A stretch of 64,000 bases of DNA from Sphingopyxis sp. H115 (GTDB lineage Bacteria > Pseudomonadota > Alphaproteobacteria > Sphingomonadales > Sphingomonadaceae), in NCBI RefSeq assembly GCF_001468465.1, contig NZ_LNSA01000013.1, positions 50,830 to 114,829 of the forward strand. The letters run 5' to 3'. This document shows positions 8,739 to 16,426 of the stretch, piece by piece. Under the pieces are notes generated by a model. The model was given only the letters and a program-made list of their open reading frames with translations, did no database searches and had not been told where the DNA came from. Every line of letters starts with the position of its first letter. Within the stretch, counting starts at the first letter, position 1. A program made the position numbers and the translations under genes.

Positions 8739-8766
8739 GGTGGCACGTTTGTGCCACCTTTTTTTT
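8739..8766 (+). terminator. Intrinsic terminator between precursors and ligase gene
   Basis: A perfect 8-bp stem (GGTGGCAC at 8739-8746 with GTGCCACC at 8751-8758), loop GTTT, is followed by eight T residues (8759-8766). It stands 68 bases after the last precursor stop and 12 bases before the ligase start. It should release most precursor mRNA and let only read-through or a separate promoter supply the ligase, giving more precursor than enzyme. Confidence 0.85.
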
Positions 8767-8778
8767 GAGGGGCGGGCA

Positions 8779-10224
8779 ATGCTGACAGCCAACCTATCGT
8801 TCGAAGACCTTGGCGCAAACTGGGATGTGTCAGACACCACCATCCAAATTGGCGAGAGCAAGATCGAAATTTTTAAATCGTCCCAGTTGAGTTGGTCGAC
8901 GCGCCGGTTCGACGGTGGGCAGCTGCTGTGGATCGGAGAGATCGCAGATCCTTTTGAGGCGGCCGATGCCGCGAATCCGTCGTCGGATCTTTACCGCGAC
9001 TTCGATGCAGCTGAAGGCATATGTCTGATCGTCCACGGCGATGATCGGGTTGAACTAGTACGAACGTGCGCGGGAAATTGCCCAATCTACTTGGCCCGTG
9101 GAAGAGGGCGCGTCGCAATCTCATGGAGATTTGAAGACGCAGTTGCCGTGCTGGACCGTGCGGAGCCCGACATCCTTATGTGCCAGCGTTATATCGAAGA
9201 CGGCATGAACCAAGTGCGAGACCAGATTATTTCGGGCGTGCAGATGCTTTGGCCGGCGGAGCGGGCAATTATAGGTCAGTCATCGACGGAATTCGAGCAA
9301 ATGCCAAGCCCTCAAGCGTTGTTGCCCGCGCAATTCGCGGACGGGGCAGTGGCAACGGGCGAATTTCTGAGGCTCATTGCCGAAGCCATGTCTGAGAATT
9401 TTGCTCGGGCGAATGGCGCCCTTGTCGAATTGAGCGGAGGTTTGGATTCCTCCTGTGTTGCATTTGCCGCAGCGCTGCTCGAACGGCCGACCAGTTCATG
9501 TGGTGTCATTCACACGGGTCCGGTCGGGGTCCAACAGACCAGCCGGCGGAATGAAATTATCGAGCTGTGCCGGCTGCGGGATTTTACTTATCCGGCGGCG
9601 AAAGATTTGACCTATCAGTCGCTCGGCCTGCCCGGCTTTGGGATCACGCCATTTGACGAGATGTACAGACTGCAGTGCTCCAATTTGCTTGAGCGCGTCC
9701 GGGCCGAGATTCCCGAACTCGATCTCGTGTTGACCGGTATGGGGGGAGATGAACTGGTCAAAGACTATACGTTGCATCGGACTGACTACGAGGTTGCTGG
9801 TTACACTTCGTCATCTGCCGTGGTGGCCGCCGCTTGCCGCAGCGATTTATTTATGCGCCTCGGATTGTGGCCAAAGAGCCCGTTGATCTCGAGACCTGTT
9901 GTCGATTTTTGCCGCGCGCTCCCAAAAAAAATACGTGAGGATCGACAAATTCACAAACTGGCGCTGGTTCGATCGGGAGTGAGCGACGCTTTTCTGTTCC
10001 CGCGGTACTATGAGCATTTTGGATATGTATCCGACCTCAGTGCCCGGAGTTTTGATTTCGACGATTATTTTAGCACCTCCGCAATTCACGATTGGCGAAT
10101 CTACGATATCGACACAGTTCTAGAACAGGCGCGAGAGGCCACGCTCTACGGCTTCACGCCCGAGCTACGAACCACGCTCTTCTTTCTATGCAAGTTGGAA
10201 GCCGTCTTGCGTAGCTACGTGTAG
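8779..10224 (+). CDS. Asparagine-synthetase-like ATP-dependent ligase (lasso cyclase-like)
   Basis: 481 residues. ATG 8779 has the ribosome site GAGGGGCGGG; an upstream ATG at 8740 lies inside the terminator stem and is rejected. The C-terminal synthetase domain has the PP-loop S-G-G-L-D-S-S (219-225) and G-M-G-G-D-E (320-325), plus a late P-K-S-P-L-I-S-R-P-V-V-D-F motif typical of asparagine synthetase B relatives. The N-terminal ~190 residues resemble a glutaminase fold but lack the Cys2 nucleophile, as in lasso cyclases (McjC type) and beta-lactam synthetase. It is therefore expected to adenylate a carboxylate and join it to an amine in the peptide rather than to ammonia. No McjB-like protein or PqqD-type recognition domain is encoded nearby. 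Confidence 0.85.
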   Translation: MLTANLSFEDLGANWDVSDTTIQIGESKIEIFKSSQLSWSTRRFDGGQLLWIGEIADPFEAADAANPSSDLYRDFDAAEGICLIVHGDDRVELVRTCAGNCPIYLARGRGRVAISWRFEDAVAVLDRAEPDILMCQRYIEDGMNQVRDQIISGVQMLWPAERAIIGQSSTEFEQMPSPQALLPAQFADGAVATGEFLRLIAEAMSENFARANGALVELSGGLDSSCVAFAAALLERPTSSCGVIHTGPVGVQQTSRRNEIIELCRLRDFTYPAAKDLTYQSLGLPGFGITPFDEMYRLQCSNLLERVRAEIPELDLVLTGMGGDELVKDYTLHRTDYEVAGYTSSSAVVAAACRSDLFMRLGLWPKSPLISRPVVDFCRALPKKIREDRQIHKLALVRSGVSDAFLFPRYYEHFGYVSDLSARSFDFDDYFSTSAIHDWRIYDIDTVLEQAREATLYGFTPELRTTLFFLCKLEAVLRSYV

Positions 10225-10379
10225 CGGGGAGAGCCAGACGGGTTCGATATGCGTAAAAACGATGCTATGCCTCGCGGATGACCTTTGAAATCGTTCCGGG
10301 AACCGAAGCGCTTCTCGTTGAAATCGAAGCGCGGCTCGATGCGGAGAAGCGGCTCACAAGGATGGCGAAGCCGCACACG

Positions 10380-10610
10380 TCAACCGGTCTCAGATGGGCG
10401 CGCGGGGGCGCCGATGAACGATTCCGTCACGGCACGGTAATAGGGAATTTTGGCGATCATCTGCCACAGCTCGATAGGGAGAACGGCCGCGACTGGGCGT
10501 TGCCCGTCGTCAATGTAGATTACGCGCGAACCGGCGTCGGCGATTGCGTTGACGAGATCTTGCCCGCGCAGTTGCGCGCGCGGGCGCGTGGGGGAGGGGT
10601 TCTGGTTCAT
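10380..10610 (-). CDS. Small Phd/YefM-like hypothetical protein
   Basis: 76 residues. The core (L-V-N-A-I-A-D-A-G-S-R-V-I-Y-I-D-D-G-Q-R-P-V-A-A-V-L-P) has the pattern of Phd/YefM antitoxins, in which a helix is followed by a strand and a G-x-P-V-A turn. No toxin gene is adjacent, so it may be an orphan antitoxin or a small regulator. The start at 10610 has AGGGG-like purines upstream in the mRNA sense. It lies between the RiPP ligase and the SRAP gene and points away from the former. Confidence 0.5.
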   Translation of the reverse strand: MNQNPSPTRPRAQLRGQDLVNAIADAGSRVIYIDDGQRPVAAVLPIELWQMIAKIPYYRAVTESFIGAPARPSETG

Positions 10611-10717
10611 CGGCGCGATCTCGCAGAAATGTCTTATTTGTCAGTGAGTTTCGTTGCCTAACCGGCGGTTGACGTTTCCAGAGATGAAACAGTCAGGGCG
10701 TAAAATCGCGCTTGCAA

Positions 10718-11383
10718 TCAAAGTAATTCGGGTTGCCGATCATTTGGCCGCCGTTTTGGAACCCATAGTTCGTCTGTTGGCTCGACGATGAGCCGGTTGG
10801 CGGGGTACTGCTTTACCAGTTCCAGCGCTTGGTCGGTCTCGGCGTGGAGCCAGCTGTCCCAATCGTCGGGATGCAGTATGACCGGCATCCGGTCGTGGAT
10901 CTCCATCATCTCGGGTACGGCATCGACCATGACCATCGTATAGCTGTCGCCCCATTCGTCGGTCGGCCGCCAGAAGCCGGCGCAGGCGGCGATCGGCTGG
11001 TCAGCGACGCGGACCCACGTCCGAGTCATGTTCGGGCTGGCGCCGACGGCCTCAGCAAAAGCGGTGATCGGTATCAGGCATCTTTGTCCTGGCTGGATGA
11101 ACCACTCGTGCCACATCCCGAACGGGTTCATCAGATGATCGTCGCGGGCGTTGTTGACCTTCAGCGGCTTGTTCAACTCGCCGGTGCGTTTGTTCTTCAG
11201 ATATTTGGGGAAGCCCCACGTCATCGCGTCCATCACGCGTTCGCCGGCGTTCTCACGAACGATGAAGCCGGTGCCACCCTTCCACACGTCGCCGGTGCTG
11301 GCATTTGTCGGTTTCGGGCGCCGGGCCTTGAAGTGGGAGGCAACTTCGTCGACCGAAGCCTTGAGCGTGATCTGATTGCACAT
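10718..11383 (-). CDS. SOS-response-associated peptidase (SRAP, YedK/HMCES family)
   Basis: 221 residues. The family uses Cys2 to form a stable thiazolidine link with abasic sites in single-stranded DNA. Here Cys2 follows the initiator Met (M-C-N-Q), N-N-A-R is at 77-80, Glu111 lies in F-A-E-A and His163 in I-H-D-R-M-P-V-I-L, so the active site looks complete. Such a protein could protect the transferred single strand during conjugation. A second, degenerate copy lies directly downstream on the same strand (11401-11916), although transcription would reach that copy first. Confidence 0.9.
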   Translation of the reverse strand: MCNQITLKASVDEVASHFKARRPKPTNASTGDVWKGGTGFIVRENAGERVMDAMTWGFPKYLKNKRTGELNKPLKVNNARDDHLMNPFGMWHEWFIQPGQRCLIPITAFAEAVGASPNMTRTWVRVADQPIAACAGFWRPTDEWGDSYTMVMVDAVPEMMEIHDRMPVILHPDDWDSWLHAETDQALELVKQYPANRLIVEPTDELWVPKRRPNDRQPELL

Positions 11384-11400
11384 CCTCGGCTCTCCGCTTC

Positions 11401-11916
11401 TCAGGCGGCGCCGAGCAGCCCTTCGATACTGGGCTGGATCGGCGGCATGATCGTGAAGCTACCTTCGGGGAAGGGGCGCAAGATGTCCAGCGGTGGGCGC
11501 GCCTGCTGCAGCCAATCGAACCAGTCGTCAGGATCGACCACTGCCACATGGCGATCTTTGTGCTCTGCAAGGTCGGGGTACGCCGGAACGGTCAGCGCCG
11601 CGAACGCATCGGGATAATCGCGCGTGCCGCGCTGCCAGACGCCGGCGATGCAGAAGAAAGGAATGTCGGTGACGAGACTCGCGGCATAGAGTGTCTTGCC
11701 GTCGCGCTTGATGCCGAATTCATTGGCCAGGATAAGGCAGGGGCTTTCGATCCGGGCTGTTTCCGATTTGAGGAGCGGAATTTGTCCGATCTCCGGGTCG
11801 CGCGACCGGAGACCCCAATGCGCTTCGATCTGCTGTTCCTCCTGACCGTCCCATATCATGATGCGATGACCACCGCGGCCTAGCCCCTGAAGCGTGTCGT
11901 CGAATTCAATGTCCAT
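11401..11916 (-). CDS. Degenerate SRAP-like paralogue without the catalytic Cys
   Basis: 171 residues starting at ATG 11916 with AGGAGAT upstream. The order of motifs follows the SRAP gene beside it: S-E-T-A-R-I-E-S-P-C-L for N-N-A-R...C-L, and E-H-K-D-R-H-V-A-V-V-D-P-D-D-W for I-H-D-R-M-P-V-I-L-H-P-D-D-W. The protein begins M-D-I-E, so the essential Cys2 is absent, and the expected active-site residues are changed. It is probably a DNA-binding or regulatory relative rather than an abasic-site cross-linker. It precedes the active copy by 17 bases, so the two are likely co-expressed. Confidence 0.75.
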   Translation of the reverse strand: MDIEFDDTLQGLGRGGHRIMIWDGQEEQQIEAHWGLRSRDPEIGQIPLLKSETARIESPCLILANEFGIKRDGKTLYAASLVTDIPFFCIAGVWQRGTRDYPDAFAALTVPAYPDLAEHKDRHVAVVDPDDWFDWLQQARPPLDILRPFPEGSFTIMPPIQPSIEGLLGAA

Positions 11917-11927
11917 CGGTCAATCTC

Positions 11928-12254
11928 CTATGTCCTGAAGCGCCGCATCGCGCGTTTCCATTCGCGATCGTCGGGCATTTCCAGTTCGATGACCCCTTTT
12001 TCCCATGGGACGGTCTCGAGACGCAGCGGTTGAACGCGGCGGCCGATCCGCGCGGCGCATTGCCGGCACCAAAAATGGCGCGTCGCGTCGCGGAAACTAT
12101 CGTTCCACCCCTTGCGCTCAAACCGCCACCAGAGGCTCGCCGCGTGAAATTTGGCGCTATGCCCGCACCGGCATGTGACCAGCACAGCATAATGCCAGAC
12201 GGCCGCCTCGAATATGTGCGTGGCGCGACGCAGTCCATCCCTCGTATTCTGCAC
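11928..12254 (-). CDS. Small zinc-binding-type hypothetical protein
   Basis: 108 residues with GTG start at 12254, just past the TGA stop (12258-12256) of the DUF6771-like gene. Two Cys pairs (T-C-R-C-G-H near residue 28 and W-C-R-Q-C near residue 63) suggest a single zinc site. The spacing fits a treble-clef or zinc-ribbon fold. An ATG further upstream would overlap the DUF6771-like gene for most of its length and adds low-complexity sequence, so I prefer the GTG. Function unknown; probably nucleic-acid binding. Confidence 0.65.
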   Translation of the reverse strand: MQNTRDGLRRATHIFEAAVWHYAVLVTCRCGHSAKFHAASLWWRFERKGWNDSFRDATRHFWCRQCAARIGRRVQPLRLETVPWEKGVIELEMPDDREWKRAMRRFRT

Positions 12255-12255
12255 G

Positions 12256-12456
12256 TCACAGCGCCAGCGCCTGCTGCTCGCCGGCGATCGCGCGGGAGAC
12301 GGGCGGCGATAAATGATCGACGATCGCGCCGGCGAGCTCCATCGCAGCATCGATACGAAGATGCTCGCGCGGCTCGGTGAGGCCAAGTTTTGCCCACCCC
12401 GGGGCAGCCAGCAGAGCGTCGGCGATCGCATTTTTGTCGAGTCGGTTCATTCCCAT
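12256..12456 (-). CDS. DUF6771-type small protein
   Basis: 66 residues (M-G-M-N-R-L-D-K-N-A-I-A-D-A-L-L-A-A-P-G-W); the second Met at 12450 is an equally good start. The pattern of a short N-terminal helix, A-P-G-W-A-K-L-G-L-T, then an Ala-rich helix ending with an Ile/Val-rich segment matches the small DUF6771 proteins found on sphingomonad plasmids as I remember them. It heads a tightly packed minus-strand operon with the zinc-type and SRAP-like genes. Function unknown. Confidence 0.65.
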   Translation of the reverse strand: MGMNRLDKNAIADALLAAPGWAKLGLTEPREHLRIDAAMELAGAIVDHLSPPVSRAIAGEQQALAL

Positions 12457-12583
12457 ATCGGAACATAAGAAGAACATTAGCGCAATGCGGATTCGACGGG
12501 CCGTTTCGAGCGGGCAGGACGATGCGCCGTTCGGGATTGAAAAGGAATGACTCTTTCTGTCGAGCCCCGCGGCGGCGCACCTC

Positions 12584-12862
12584 CTATTGGGACTGGATCC
12601 GATAGGATGTTCCCAAGCGGCTTTCGGCGCTGTTCCGTCGCGCAAGGACAGAACGGACATAGCGATCGGCTTCGGTGCCGTGCGGGAATGAGCGGATTTT
12701 GCGCTGACCTGCAGCTCCGATCCGTCCCCAACGGGTCTCGACGATGATGGAACCGAAAAGGTCAATGCTCGCGAGAATGCTGTAGCGGCGATGGATGTTC
12801 CGCGCGGGATTGCGCGCGATCAGCTCGATGTCGATTTCATCGAAAGGCGTGCCGGTTTCCAT
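12584..12862 (-). CDS. WGR-domain protein
   Basis: 92 residues. The central part reads R-R-Y-S-I...F-G-S-I-I-V-E-T-R-W-G-R-I-G, which is the WGR signature (W-G-R preceded by a strand and followed by I-G). WGR domains bind nucleic-acid ends in PARPs and also occur as small stand-alone bacterial proteins on plasmids. The protein is little more than this domain. It is separated from the DUF6771-like gene by about 130 bases and may have its own promoter. Confidence 0.8.
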   Translation of the reverse strand: METGTPFDEIDIELIARNPARNIHRRYSILASIDLFGSIIVETRWGRIGAAGQRKIRSFPHGTEADRYVRSVLARRNSAESRLGTSYRIQSQ

Positions 12863-13031
12863 CCGCGTAGTTTAGTCCCGGTGCCCCGCGGCGTCGCACG
12901 AATTTTCTAAATCGATCTCGGCACAGTGATTCAGCAGCTCGATCATGGACGAGGAACAGTGCAGCGGATTTGGGGCAGGGCATCATAGCGGCGAACACTG
13001 ACAGAAATTGCCTGCTCCCATTGGGGAGCAT

Positions 13032-13050
13032 CCGCCGGCATAGCCGGCGG
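13032..13050. repeat. Perfect 8-bp GC hairpin
   Basis: CCGCCGGC (13032-13039), ATA, GCCGGCGG (13043-13050). It lies downstream of the winged-helix gene that ends at 13118 and upstream of the WGR gene, where a terminator would be expected. No T-run follows on either strand, so it may be a Rho-dependent stop or a protein site. Confidence 0.4.
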
Positions 13051-13117
13051 TCCCGACCGTGAAGGCCGGCGCTTTGGAGTTTTTAATAGCGCTTTTCGTG
13101 AGGGGCGATCTGCCCCT

Positions 13118-13939
13118 TTATGTCGAATTCATTGGCCGACCAGGCCAATTCCCTTTGAACGTAAGAGAATCTGACTCAGATTTGAGCGGTTGAGTATCTT
13201 TTTGAGACTCGCGCTCCTCGATCGTGCGCGCCATGCGGGCAAGGGTGTCGAGGAGAGCGAATTCTTCGGACGGTTTGTTCTGGATCCGACGTTGCTGCAT
13301 CCTGCGATGATCGTTTTCTTCGGCCTGCAGGCGGACCAGCTCGTCGTCGGGAAGCGGGCAGGGCGTGCGCTGGCCGTTCAACCAGCGATCCAGTCCAGCG
13401 GGCCATTCCAGGCGGTAGGCATTGGAGGTCTGTTCGAAGCGAGGCCCGGGCCCGTCGCGCTCTAGGCGTTTGCATCTGCGCTGGATGAGCAGGAAGCCGG
13501 CGTCCCTCAGCTGCGCGATCGCGCGCGCGACCGTCGCGCGAGCGAAGCCGGTTTTTTCGATGAACCAGTCATAGGTCGGGTAGATCTCGCCTTTGCATAG
13601 ACGGCCCAGCTCGCAGAGCAGTTTGAAGATGGCCGTCGCGGATTGCGACAGTTGCGGTGGCAACATCGATGGCGGTGCCGAGCCTATGGCTGAAGCTCTT
13701 GCTTGCCGGCGATGGGCGCGGAGCTCGTGACGGCGTATCCGCGCCAGGTCGACCGCTGCTTGATGTAACCGATCTGTCTCCCCCTTTTGATAGGTGCGCC
13801 AGAAGCGATGCTCGAAGCTTCCCTCCTCGAGACTGCCACGAAGCACGGCGGCGCCGGTCTTGTGCGCCGAGCCGGATCGCGTTGGAACGCCCGCGCGCCG
13901 AAGCACGCCGGCGGCCGCCGAAGCGAAAATATGCGTCAT
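13118..13939 (-). CDS. Winged-helix DNA-binding protein, possible replication or partition factor
   Basis: 273 residues from ATG 13939, which has a strong ribosome site (GGAGGACAG); in-frame sequence upstream is low complexity. A helix-turn-helix lies around residues 95-145 (A-T-A-I-F-K-L-L-C-E-L-G-R-L...F-I-E-K-T-G-F-A-R-A-T-V-A-R-A-I-A-Q-L-R-D-A-G-F), a MarR/DnaD-like winged helix. The C-terminal third is polar and charged (E-E-N-D-H-R-R-M-Q-Q-R-R). Similar proteins on sphingomonad plasmids are annotated only as helix-turn-helix or replication proteins. I cannot tell which applies here; no iterons are visible. Confidence 0.6.
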   Translation of the reverse strand: MTHIFASAAAGVLRRAGVPTRSGSAHKTGAAVLRGSLEEGSFEHRFWRTYQKGETDRLHQAAVDLARIRRHELRAHRRQARASAIGSAPPSMLPPQLSQSATAIFKLLCELGRLCKGEIYPTYDWFIEKTGFARATVARAIAQLRDAGFLLIQRRCKRLERDGPGPRFEQTSNAYRLEWPAGLDRWLNGQRTPCPLPDDELVRLQAEENDHRRMQQRRIQNKPSEEFALLDTLARMARTIEERESQKDTQPLKSESDSLTFKGNWPGRPMNST

Positions 13940-14214
13940 CGTCTGTCCTCCATCGGAGGGCAGCTGAAAGCGGGCAAAAAAATCCCGTGGCGCGAAGCGC
14001 GCATCATTGACAAAGATGTCGAAGGAGGTTAGCTCAAGCTTCCAGCTTGTTGTGGAAGCCAATCAGGAAGTCCTAATTCCTGGCTAAACTCGATGCGATG
14101 CCCGGCCTTCGTGCCGGGTTTCGTTTATCCGCTCACGGCGCCCCCATTCTTGTTGATCCCTGAATCGGAATTGCGATGGTGCGCGCTGGCGGATTGCGAC
14201 CGCGCGCGCATGAA

Positions 14215-14244
14215 GATTGCCGCCCCGGTCAAGGGGCGGCAATC
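14215..14244. repeat. Perfect 12-bp inverted repeat downstream of the transglycosylase
   Basis: GATTGCCGCCCC (14215-14226), a 6-base loop, then GGGGCGGCAATC (14233-14244). It lies 77 bases beyond the stop of the minus-strand transglycosylase gene and looks like the stem of a transcription terminator, but no T-run follows on the minus strand. Confidence 0.45.
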
Positions 14245-14320
14245 GAGAGTCGGATTCATGGTGGCAAAGAGAGTCGAAGATGGGCGCGAAACGTGATGCG
14301 CGGATCTCATGCGTCCCCCG

Positions 14321-15214
14321 TCATTTGCTTCCGCCTATGCCGGCGCTCCGTCGGAAATCACCGATCCAAACAGCCCGCGCAGGCGGGGGCGATGCCTGCG
14401 CGGGCTCCAGTGGCCGATGATTGGATTCAATCACGCGCCAGTTGGTAAGGATCTTCGTGACGTAATTTTGCGTTTCGGTGATCCGCGGAACGCGGCGGAC
14501 AGTTCGAACGCGCCCAGGGCCGGCGTTATATGCAGCCAATGCAAGATCGACGCGCCCGAATTCCTTCAGCTGCCAGCTCAGATAGCGTGCGGCGCCACGA
14601 AGGTTTCCGTGCAGGCTGTAGCGATCGACACCGAGCTGCTTGGCCGTTCCAGGCATGAGCTGACCGAGCCCGAACGCCCCCTTCGGACTTACCGCGACGG
14701 GATTGTATCGGCTCTCCTGAATCAGCATCGCGTCCATCAGGCCAATAGGGAGTCCGGCTTCGCAAGCGGCGCGCTGAACGAGTGGATAGAGCAGGCGCCT
14801 GCGTTCCTCGGCCGTGCGACCGAGAAGGCCGGACGATGAATACGCTTTGGGCGAGCAGTTTCCGATCGTGGGCAGTCCAAGCGCAAGATTGGCAAAATGA
14901 TTGGTCGACTGCCCCGAGCGCATCCATCCGGGAACGCGGATGGAGCGCACAATTCCATAGCTGTCGGGGCTAATCGCCGAGAATGTGTTAACGCTGGGCG
15001 CCGTGTCTTCGCTTCTCCGCATGTCGCGGAAGTCGAGAAGCATTCCGTTCGATACAGCGTCGATGGGTGCGGTCGGCTGGGCAACCGGGGTCGAGGGCGC
15101 GGAAAAGTCGAGGAGTGCAACTCGCCGGACCTGCGATTGCGTTTCGGCGTGTGCCCCGGCGCTTAAAGCCAGTTGCCCAATCAAACACGAAATTATGGCC
15201 CCCCGCTTCATCAT
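14321..15214 (-). CDS. Secreted lytic transglycosylase (SLT/VirB1-like)
   Basis: 297 residues. ATG 15214 overlaps the TAA stop of the XRE gene (TAATG), which indicates translational coupling. A signal peptide ends in A-H-A (~residue 22). The SLT domain occupies the C-terminal half: catalytic Glu in I-Q-E-S-R-Y-N-P, then G-A-F-G-L-G-Q-L-M-P-G-T-A and A-A-Y-N-A-G-P-G. It would open peptidoglycan locally for assembly of the conjugative apparatus. It is transcribed away from the tra operon. Its last codons cover a perfect 12-bp inverted repeat (GCCCGCGCAGGC, 14373-14384, with 14393-14404). Confidence 0.9.
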   Translation of the reverse strand: MMKRGAIISCLIGQLALSAGAHAETQSQVRRVALLDFSAPSTPVAQPTAPIDAVSNGMLLDFRDMRRSEDTAPSVNTFSAISPDSYGIVRSIRVPGWMRSGQSTNHFANLALGLPTIGNCSPKAYSSSGLLGRTAEERRRLLYPLVQRAACEAGLPIGLMDAMLIQESRYNPVAVSPKGAFGLGQLMPGTAKQLGVDRYSLHGNLRGAARYLSWQLKEFGRVDLALAAYNAGPGRVRTVRRVPRITETQNYVTKILTNWRVIESNHRPLEPAQASPPPARAVWIGDFRRSAGIGGSK

Positions 15215-15651
15215 TAACGAGGGGTTCGGAAGCTGAGGAAGGGCTGGCGGAATCGCGATCGCGGTCCGAGTAATTCCAAGACTAGCAGCTGGATCTTCTC
15301 GAACAGGGCATTGGCCTCCCATTCACGAAGATCGTCATGGAGTTGGCAGTCGTCGGAAGACAGCGTCTGCGCTAAACAGGGCACGAGCAACGCCAACAGC
15401 TTTGTCGGCGGCTCATCATATGCTTCGACGGACTGGAAAATTTCTACCGCGAGAAACGCGCGGACATTATCGATGCCCAGCGCGTCGGCGATTTCGTCGA
15501 GCCGATCTCGTTTCGGAATCGAGCGGCCTTTCAGGAAGGCGCATATTCCAGAGTGATGGGCATCAAGCTTTGTAGCAAGCTGCCTTGAAGACAAATTCTG
15601 TCGTTCCGCTTCCTGTCGATACAGGTCCGCGTAGAGTTCTATTACACTCAT
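15214..15651 (-). CDS. XRE-family helix-turn-helix regulator
   Basis: 145 residues. An XRE-type helix-turn-helix spans ~residues 20-70 (S-S-R-Q-L-A-T-K-L-D-A-H-H-S-G-I-C-A-F-L-K-G-R, then R-L-D-E-I-A-D-A-L-G-I). The C-terminal region has Leu-rich helices, probably for dimerisation. It is coupled to the transglycosylase gene and lies about 800 bases from the start of the tra operon on the opposite strand, so it is a candidate repressor of transfer genes. Confidence 0.8.
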   Translation of the reverse strand: MSVIELYADLYRQEAERQNLSSRQLATKLDAHHSGICAFLKGRSIPKRDRLDEIADALGIDNVRAFLAVEIFQSVEAYDEPPTKLLALLVPCLAQTLSSDDCQLHDDLREWEANALFEKIQLLVLELLGPRSRFRQPFLSFRTPR

Positions 15652-15779
15652 CGCCCCATCCTTGTTGAACGCAGTCCATATTTTTATGACTTTCGATTAG
15701 CAAACTTGCGACGCCACGTTGCCAGCAGAATGTACGGAATCGAAAATGTCAATATTAGAGAGCGTTAATCGGACGGTTT

Positions 15780-16136
15780 TTATTCTCCTGTGATCGTCGA
15801 AAATGCGAGCCGGTGCAGCTCAATGTTCGAGACGACGCGTCCTGCTCGGGCAGCAAGGCGGTATCGCGCGGCGCTCAGAACGTCATTTGTCGGCTTGCTG
15901 AGGTGAATCGACACAGCGATGTCACCTTGTAAATCACGTTTGTTAGCGTAGAGTAGCAAATCCTTAGTAGTAAAGGATTCGATCGCCTCTAGACGATGCT
16001 TCACGATATAATCGAAAAGCTCGGCTGGATTTTTGATTTCTCGTTCAGCTATTGTTAGCCTGTACATGGCAAGCGCAAGGCTTTGCAGGAATTTGTCGCT
16101 GACTTTGTATTGGATTGAGACTCGCGATTTTCTCAT
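15780..16136 (-). CDS. Hypothetical protein divergent from the tra operon
   Basis: 118 residues, basic (R-K-S-R-V-S-I-Q-Y-K at the N-terminus), mostly helical, no membrane segment. Its codon use is AT-richer than the neighbouring tra genes. Its start faces the tra promoter region, with a nested palindrome in between, so it could be a transfer regulator similar in place to TraJ or TraM. I recognise no family. Confidence 0.55.
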   Translation of the reverse strand: MRKSRVSIQYKVSDKFLQSLALAMYRLTIAEREIKNPAELFDYIVKHRLEAIESFTTKDLLLYANKRDLQGDIAVSIHLSKPTNDVLSAARYRLAARAGRVVSNIELHRLAFSTITGE

Positions 16137-16145
16137 GAAAAGTCG

Positions 16146-16206
16146 TCAGCTATGATACCCAAAGGTGTGAACGAAAGCCGCCGAACCGGCTTCGCATCAT
16201 AGCTGA
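16146..16206. promoter_or_regulatory. Nested palindrome in the divergent tra control region
   Basis: TCAGCTATGAT (16146-16156) is repeated inverted at 16196-16206, and the 39 bases between contain a second near-palindrome around CGAAAGCCG...CGGCTTCG. The stretch from 16137 to 16426 also carries a repeated TGTCGCGT(T)AAG (near 16209 and 16322) and a hairpin GTCGCAAAAATGCGAC. These are good candidates for operators of a repressor controlling traA. No clear -10 box was found. Confidence 0.5.
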
Positions 16207-16426
16207 GACTGTCGCGTTAAGCCGCCAGCGTGGCGCGCTAAATCGACGCGGCGTCGCAAAAATGCGACACACTTTTACAACGAATCACGACAAAAAGAAC
16301 AATTGCATCCAGATTGGTGCATTGTCGCGTAAGATTCTTGCTATTTGCTTGACAGCCCCTCGCCCCGGCGAGTCCCAATGGGAGCGGCGCCCATGCGGCG
16401 TCGTTTCAACAGATGGGAAATGAACC

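Noticed and set aside
10278..10661. Plus-strand 127-residue open frame after the ligase gene
   Set aside because: It has no ribosome site, overlaps the Phd-like gene on the opposite strand and shows no family pattern.
12837..13031. Minus-strand 64-residue frame upstream of the WGR gene
   Set aside because: It overlaps the WGR start region, has no ribosome site and no family pattern.
14093..14320. Short frames on both strands between the winged-helix and transglycosylase genes
   Set aside because: They cover the 12-bp terminator-like palindrome, lack ribosome sites and have shadow-like composition.
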